Source: Halobacterium sp. KA-4
GTDB lineage: Archaea > Halobacteriota > Halobacteria > Halobacteriales > Halobacteriaceae
Assembly (NCBI RefSeq): GCF_021028995.1
Contig: NZ_JAJJZG010000004.1
Location: forward strand, 62,001 to 126,000
Length of the DNA: 64,000 nucleotides
Direction: 5' to 3'
Both the position numbers and the translations under genes were made by a program. The notes beneath the pieces were generated by a model. It saw nothing but the letters and a program-made list of their open reading frames with translations, ran no database searches and was not told the DNA's origin. Shown here one piece after another: positions 60,054 to 64,000 of this stretch (position 1 is its first letter; every line of letters starts with the position of its first letter).

Positions 60054-60356
60054 CTACGACGGCCGCCGATACAGCGAATACGCGATACAGAGCAAGCCCG
60101 CGAGCTGGAGCATCCGAACCACCAGCCGGAACGGCGCTTCGAAGGTCGCGTCGAGGACGCCGTACCGGAGCATCGCGGAGCCAACGAACGTCGCGGTGTA
60201 CGTTACCGCCGTTAAGAGGACCAGCCCCGCTGAGAGATACTGCATCGGCACGCTCTGGTGGCGGCGGAACCCCCGGTAGGCGTGGTAGCCGATGAATAGC
60301 CCGACGGCGGTCGCGGCGAACGACGCGGCGACATTAACGACGTAGAGTGCATTCAT
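60054..60356 (-). CDS. Three-helix membrane protein paired with a regulator (probably DUF7521)
   Basis: A 100-residue protein with three hydrophobic helices, MNALYVVNVAASFAATAVGL ... GFRRHQSVPMQYLSAGLVLL ... PFRLVVRMLQLAGLLCIAYS. It starts inside the stop of the upstream regulator gene (overlap one base), so the two are translated together. I recall the pattern as DUF7521; it is often paired with an ArsR-like regulator, suggesting a membrane signal passed to DNA. No cysteine or other sensing site is evident. Confidence 0.72.
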   Translation of the reverse strand: MNALYVVNVAASFAATAVGLFIGYHAYRGFRRHQSVPMQYLSAGLVLLTAVTYTATFVGSAMLRYGVLDATFEAPFRLVVRMLQLAGLLCIAYSLYRRPS

Positions 60357-60700
60357 TACAGTCCCTCCCACATTCTCGTGAAGCGGTCGGCAACGTCCTC
60401 GGACTCACACTCAACCTCGGTGGTGAACTCGCCGTCGTCGAGTGCGAGCGTGAACCGGCGGAACGTCGCACGGTAGACGCGGTGGTGGTTGCCGTCCGAC
60501 CGAACGTTGATGGATTCTTCGAGCAGTTCGTGGTCGGTCAGATCGTCAATTCGCCGATACACTGTCGCGGTTGACGCGTCACAGGCCTCGCTCAGTTGGC
60601 TCGCGGACATGGGTTCCGTGCTCGCCGCTGCGAGGATGGTGCGGGCGTGCTCGTCGTCAAGCAACGAGAGCACCGACGTCGGGTCGCTGTCCTCGCTCAC
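60356..60700 (-). CDS. ArsR-like winged helix regulator paired with the membrane protein
   Basis: A 114-residue protein with a winged helix, VLSLLDDEHARTILAAASTE, SASQLSEACDASTATVYRRI, DDLTDHELLEESINVRSDGN, and a C-terminal beta pair (TFRRFTLALDDGEFTTEVEC). The recognition helix ATVYRRI is clear. It is the first gene of a two-gene unit. A TTTAAA sequence 20-25 bases upstream (complement of 60724-60729) is a likely promoter. Confidence 0.85.
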   Translation of the reverse strand: MSEDSDPTSVLSLLDDEHARTILAAASTEPMSASQLSEACDASTATVYRRIDDLTDHELLEESINVRSDGNHHRVYRATFRRFTLALDDGEFTTEVECESEDVADRFTRMWEGL

Positions 60701-60787
60701 GGCGCGTCGTACTCACCACGGGGGTTTAAAATGGCGGAGTGCTCGCAGGCGCTGAGACTTATGCCTCCACGGCGACGAACCTGAGAT

Positions 60788-61264
60788 ATGACTCAGGCGG
60801 CGGTGACACGTGCGGCAGTCGACGAGCATCCGTTCCTGCGGCGAGCGCTTCGCGCGGGCGTCGTAAACCACGCGGCGGCCGCACGCTTCCTCGACGTCGA
60901 CGGCGACGAGGACGCAGTCGCAGCGGCGATTCGGCGGTACAGCGAGGACCTCCCAGGATTTGACACCGACTCGCGGGACGCACGCGTTTCGATGCAGTCC
61001 GGGCTTGGCCCCAGCGACGACGGCCTCCTGTTCGTCGCGGGCTGTGGGTTCGAACCCGGCGAAGGTGATTTGACCGCGCTGCTTGTGAGCGGCAGGGTAG
61101 ACACGCGGACGCTTGCGGCAGCGCTTGAGCGCCTCCACGTCGTGGACATCGACCCGGTGGCCGCGGGCGTCGCCGAGGACACGCTCGCGGTGGTCGTCGA
61201 GCGGCGGGACGGCGCGGACGCGTTGCGCGTCATCGAGGACGCGCTCGACACGGTACCGGCCTAA
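60788..61264 (+). CDS. DUF7523-like conserved protein, unknown function
   Basis: A 158-residue protein starting MTQAAVTRAAVDEHPFLRRA. The N-terminal helix-turn-helix-like part LRAGVVNHAAAARFLDVDGD is followed by repeated strands VSMQSGLGPSDDGLLFVAGC and LHVVDIDPVAAGVAEDTLAV, which could form an ACT-like fold. I recall the family as DUF7523. It lies 60 bases upstream of cysS on the same strand. Confidence 0.68.
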   Translation: MTQAAVTRAAVDEHPFLRRALRAGVVNHAAAARFLDVDGDEDAVAAAIRRYSEDLPGFDTDSRDARVSMQSGLGPSDDGLLFVAGCGFEPGEGDLTALLVSGRVDTRTLAAALERLHVVDIDPVAAGVAEDTLAVVVERRDGADALRVIEDALDTVPA

Positions 61265-61324
61265 CCACGACAGACGCCGTCAGTTCCGACGCTTTGAAAC
61301 GCCGGCGCGCGTACGTACCGCTGT

Positions 61325-62806
61325 ATGACTCTCTACGTGTCGAACACCCTCTCCGGCGAGCAGGAGGCGTTCGAGCCCCACAACCCCGAGCAAGCTCTCG
61401 TGTACACCTGTGGGCTCACGGTCTCCGACGACGCCCACCTTGGGCACGCTCGCCTCTGGGTGCAGTCGGACGTGATGGCGCGGTGGCTCTCACACGTCGG
61501 CTACGACGTCCGCCACGTCCAGAACTTCACGGACGTCAACGAAAAGATCGTCGCGCGCACCGGCGAGGATGACCTCGGTACCACCGAACAATCGGTTGCA
61601 CGCCACTACATCGACTCCGTCATCGAGGACATGCGCGACCTCAACCTCCAGCGCGCGGAAGTGTACCCGCGAGTCTCCGAGCACGTCCCCGAAATCATCG
61701 ATCTCGTGGAGACGCTTATCGAGGAGGGGTACGCCTACGAGGCCGACGGCTCCGTCTACTTCGACGTTACCGCCTTCGAGGACTACGGGAAACTCTCCGG
61801 CCAGCAGGTCGAGGAGATGGAAGCACAAGGCCCCGAGTCCGAGCAGTCCGAGAAGCGCCACCCCGCGGACTTCGCGCTCTGGAAGGCAGGTGCGGTCGCT
61901 CCCGAGGATGCCAACGAACACCGGAGCGACGACCTGCCGCCCCTGGAGGAACCCGCGGGCCAGACGTGGGAGTCGCCGTGGAGCGAGGGCCGGCCGGGCT
62001 GGCACATCGAATGCTCGGCGATGAGCATGACCCACCTCGACGACCACATCGACATCCACGTCGGCGGGCAGGATCTCGTGTTTCCCCACCACGAGAATGA
62101 GGTCGCACAGAGCGAGGCCGCAGCCGGCGAGCCGTTCGCGAAGTACTGGCTGCACGTCCGCCTCCTCGAAACCGAGGGCGAGAAGATGAGTTCCAGTCTC
62201 GGGAACTTCTTCACAACGAAGAACGCCATCGAAGAGTTCGGCCCGAACGTCGTCCGGATGTTCCTCGTGTCCACGTCGTACACGCAGCGCCAGACGTACT
62301 CCGAGGAGACGATTCAGGAGGCCCAGCAGCGCTGGGAGCGCCTCGAACGGGCGTACGAGCGCGCGACCGACGCCACCGACAGCCCGGATGCGTACGCGAA
62401 AGTCGAGGCCGAGGACCTCCGTGATGCGGTCACGCAAGCCCGCGAAGAGTTCGAAGCGGCGATGAACGACGACTTCAACACGCGTGCGGCGGTGAGCGCG
62501 TTGCTGGAACTCGCGTCTGCCGTTCATCGGTACGTCGACGCGACCGAGCGCTACGACTACCGCGGGCTCGTTGACGCCATTGAGACGTTCGAGGAGTTGG
62601 GTGGGGACGTACTCGGCTTCCAATTCGTGACCGTTGACGGTGGCGAGGTCGAACTCGCTGGCGACATCGTCGACCTTGTCTTGGATATCCGAGAAGAAGC
62701 CCGTGAAGAAGGCAATTATGAGCGTGCCGATGAACTTCGTGACCGCCTTGAATCGCTCGGCGTCACCGTTGAGGACACCGACGAGGGTTCGACCTACCGA
62801 CTCTAA
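61325..62806 (+). CDS. cysS: Cysteinyl-tRNA synthetase
   Basis: A 493-residue class I synthetase that charges tRNA-Cys. It has the zinc-binding C29 in YTCGLTVSD, the HIGH-type motif HLGH at 38-41, WHIECSAMSM with the second zinc cysteine, and the KMSKS-type motif KMSSS at 287-291. The C-terminal helix bundle (380-493) ends ESLGVTVEDTDEGSTYRL. Full length with no insertions. Confidence 0.97.
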   Translation: MTLYVSNTLSGEQEAFEPHNPEQALVYTCGLTVSDDAHLGHARLWVQSDVMARWLSHVGYDVRHVQNFTDVNEKIVARTGEDDLGTTEQSVARHYIDSVIEDMRDLNLQRAEVYPRVSEHVPEIIDLVETLIEEGYAYEADGSVYFDVTAFEDYGKLSGQQVEEMEAQGPESEQSEKRHPADFALWKAGAVAPEDANEHRSDDLPPLEEPAGQTWESPWSEGRPGWHIECSAMSMTHLDDHIDIHVGGQDLVFPHHENEVAQSEAAAGEPFAKYWLHVRLLETEGEKMSSSLGNFFTTKNAIEEFGPNVVRMFLVSTSYTQRQTYSEETIQEAQQRWERLERAYERATDATDSPDAYAKVEAEDLRDAVTQAREEFEAAMNDDFNTRAAVSALLELASAVHRYVDATERYDYRGLVDAIETFEELGGDVLGFQFVTVDGGEVELAGDIVDLVLDIREEAREEGNYERADELRDRLESLGVTVEDTDEGSTYRL

Positions 62807-62882
62807 CTCCCCATCGGATCGAAGTTGCCGGATTGACACGAAAGCCACCAAGCTTATTCCTGCCGGCCGGGTTCTGTTCTCC

Positions 62883-63515
62883 ATGCACCGACGAACGGCG
62901 GTCGCCGTAGCGCTTGCTGCACTAATCGCGACCAGCGGCTGTCTCGGCATCCTTGGCGGGGACGGCGTGGAAGTCTCGGCGTCGAAGGCCACCGTTTCCG
63001 AGAACGCCCTCCAAGAGACAGGGTACGAGGAGGCCCGCGTGAACGAATCGGAAGTCACCCGAGAGTACTCCGTGGCGGGCCAGTCGCGGAATGTCACCGT
63101 CACCAACTGGATAGCGATGTACGAACGCACCGTTGACGTGCCCGTCCTCGGCGAGCAGCGCGCCGCAGTCTTCGGCGCGTTCTCCAGCCCCGAGGTGAGC
63201 GTGCTTGGCCAGTCGTTCAACCCGATCAAAGACTACTCGGATCGCGAACTCGCCGAACTCGCCCAACAGCAGTACGATGGTCTCTCCGTCGGGCAGGCCA
63301 TCAATGCCAGTGAAATGACCGTGCTCAATGAGTCCACGGAGGTTACGAAGTTCGAGGGCACCGCCGAGATTAGCGGGCAGTCCGTGGACGTCTACGTTCA
63401 CGTTACGAGGGTCAAACACGACGGCGACTACGTCGTCGCGGTCGCCATCTATCCCCAAGACCTTGACGGCGAGCAGGAGCGCGTCGAGACGCTGCTGGCC
63501 GGCCTCGAACACTAA
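62883..63515 (+). CDS. DUF6517-type lipoprotein
   Basis: A 210-residue exported lipoprotein with signal MHRRTAVAVALAALIATSGC, C20 being the lipidated residue. The body has VSASKATVSENALQETGYEE and AAVFGAFSSPEVSVLGQSFN, matching a haloarchaeal family I know as DUF6517. The signal is nearly identical in plan to that of the lipoprotein at 58.9 kb (both LAAL-type with TSGC). The function is unknown. Confidence 0.82.
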   Translation: MHRRTAVAVALAALIATSGCLGILGGDGVEVSASKATVSENALQETGYEEARVNESEVTREYSVAGQSRNVTVTNWIAMYERTVDVPVLGEQRAAVFGAFSSPEVSVLGQSFNPIKDYSDRELAELAQQQYDGLSVGQAINASEMTVLNESTEVTKFEGTAEISGQSVDVYVHVTRVKHDGDYVVAVAIYPQDLDGEQERVETLLAGLEH

Positions 63516-63730
63516 CGCGATAACTCCCTCGTTTTCCGGCTCACGCGCTCGAAGTGTTACGTGCGTTCGAGTACGCCGCCCAGCAACGACTATAATCACC
63601 CCACCATCTCTTTCTATCCGTATAAACTGGATATACGTCCAATAAAACTCCTGTGCGACCGAACTACTAGCAATATAGTTCCCCTAAACCAGTATTATGG
63701 TCACTCTTACAAGTGGTTGGGTTGGTACCT

Positions 63731-63883
63731 ATGCACATGGTTCGAATGGATTCGTACACGCCGCCGTCGACTAGCCGCTACGAGTGTACCGGCTGTCTCA
63801 GCCGCTTCGAGCGAGAGTCACACCTCGTGGACTGCCCGGAGTGCGGCGAACGAGTGCGGAACGTAGCAGTACCGCGAGAATAG
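63731..63883 (+). CDS. Rubredoxin-like zinc mini-protein
   Basis: A 50-residue protein, MHMVRMDSYTPPSTSRYECT ... with Cys pairs CTGC (19/22) and CPEC (35/38) and tail RVRNVAVPRE. This is the form annotated in haloarchaea as a rubrerythrin-like domain protein. It could bind iron or zinc. The preceding 215 bases, after the lipoprotein gene, are AT-richer and show nothing else. Confidence 0.78.
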   Translation: MHMVRMDSYTPPSTSRYECTGCLSRFERESHLVDCPECGERVRNVAVPRE

Positions 63884-63960
63884 CCGTCGCCACCGCACCC
63901 ATCTGTGGGTGGTTCTCACTATCACGGATGTTTTTATAGTTAGTCTGTGTATTATCGTAC

Positions 63961-64000
63961 ATGTCAGCCACAGACAGCAGTGATGGCGTGACGGGCTTCT
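63961..64000 (+). CDS. Start of a gene cut by the right window edge
   Basis: ATG at 63961 followed by 12 sense codons (MSATDSSDGVTGF) to the edge. A TTTTTATAGTTAG box 22-34 bases upstream fits a promoter, which makes a real start plausible. The product cannot be identified from 13 residues. Confidence 0.45.
   Translation, partial: MSATDSSDGVTGF

Overview
The window is a piece of a haloarchaeal (class Halobacteria) chromosome. The base composition is GC-rich and nearly all proteins are strongly acidic. TTAA-type promoter boxes lie about 25-33 bases upstream of many start codons, as expected for leaderless messages. The tRNA-Trp gene carries the long archaeal intron. Other lineage marks are an Orc1/Cdc6 gene beside origin repeats, a HalX response regulator, KaiC-like ATPases, short lipobox proteins and menaquinone genes. 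The genus cannot be fixed from the sequence alone; a Halobacterium-like organism is plausible.

Layout. 1-7.7 kb: a Rieske-type gene cut by the window edge, a small membrane protein, a hisC - adenylate kinase (Fap7/AK6) - CDP-alcohol phosphotransferase operon, aMBF1, tpiA, a universal stress protein, a GntP permease and dinB. 7.7-9.35 kb: a replication-origin-like locus in which three direct repeats precede an orc1/cdc6 gene and an inverted fourth copy follows it. 9.5-13.9 kb: GTP cyclohydrolase III, membrane and zinc proteins, and a large surface lipoprotein. 14-16.1 kb: an accessory patch with a hairpin-rich non-coding repeat (copy A), a toxin-antitoxin pair, two small membrane proteins and the intron-containing tRNA-Trp. 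16.2-31.6 kb: small conserved proteins, guaB, a three-gene histidine kinase/KaiC/HalX signalling unit, tRNA-Lys, a TrkA-N/DHH phosphoesterase, an auxin-carrier-family transporter, a PRC-barrel protein, an aminotransferase and an MrfA/YprA-type helicase.

31.6-34.8 kb: an AT-richer island of IS6-family elements. It holds one intact copy (31626-32369), one decayed copy (33453-34140) and a third fragment, together with a gene for a small zinc-finger protein and the truncated end of another gene. 34.9-49.05 kb: two menaquinone clusters, menE-menC-menA and menF-menD-(membrane protein)-menB, which lie on either side of two membrane histidine kinases and a BCCT transporter. 49.1-49.5 kb: copy B of the hairpin-rich repeat. 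49.5-64 kb: a molybdopterin oxidoreductase, small regulators, a large coiled-coil protein, purA, a CBS protein, Hsp20, a Trm112-like protein, a DR2241-CbiX pair, two lipoproteins, a regulator/membrane-protein pair, cysS, a rubredoxin-like mini-protein and the first codons of a last gene.

Most of the window is core housekeeping. The least explained parts are the repeat with perfect 21-base hairpins (copies A and B), the overlapping HalX-KaiC-kinase unit, the apparent pseudokinase at 39.9 kb, and the IS6 island that now supplies the stop codon of the helicase gene.
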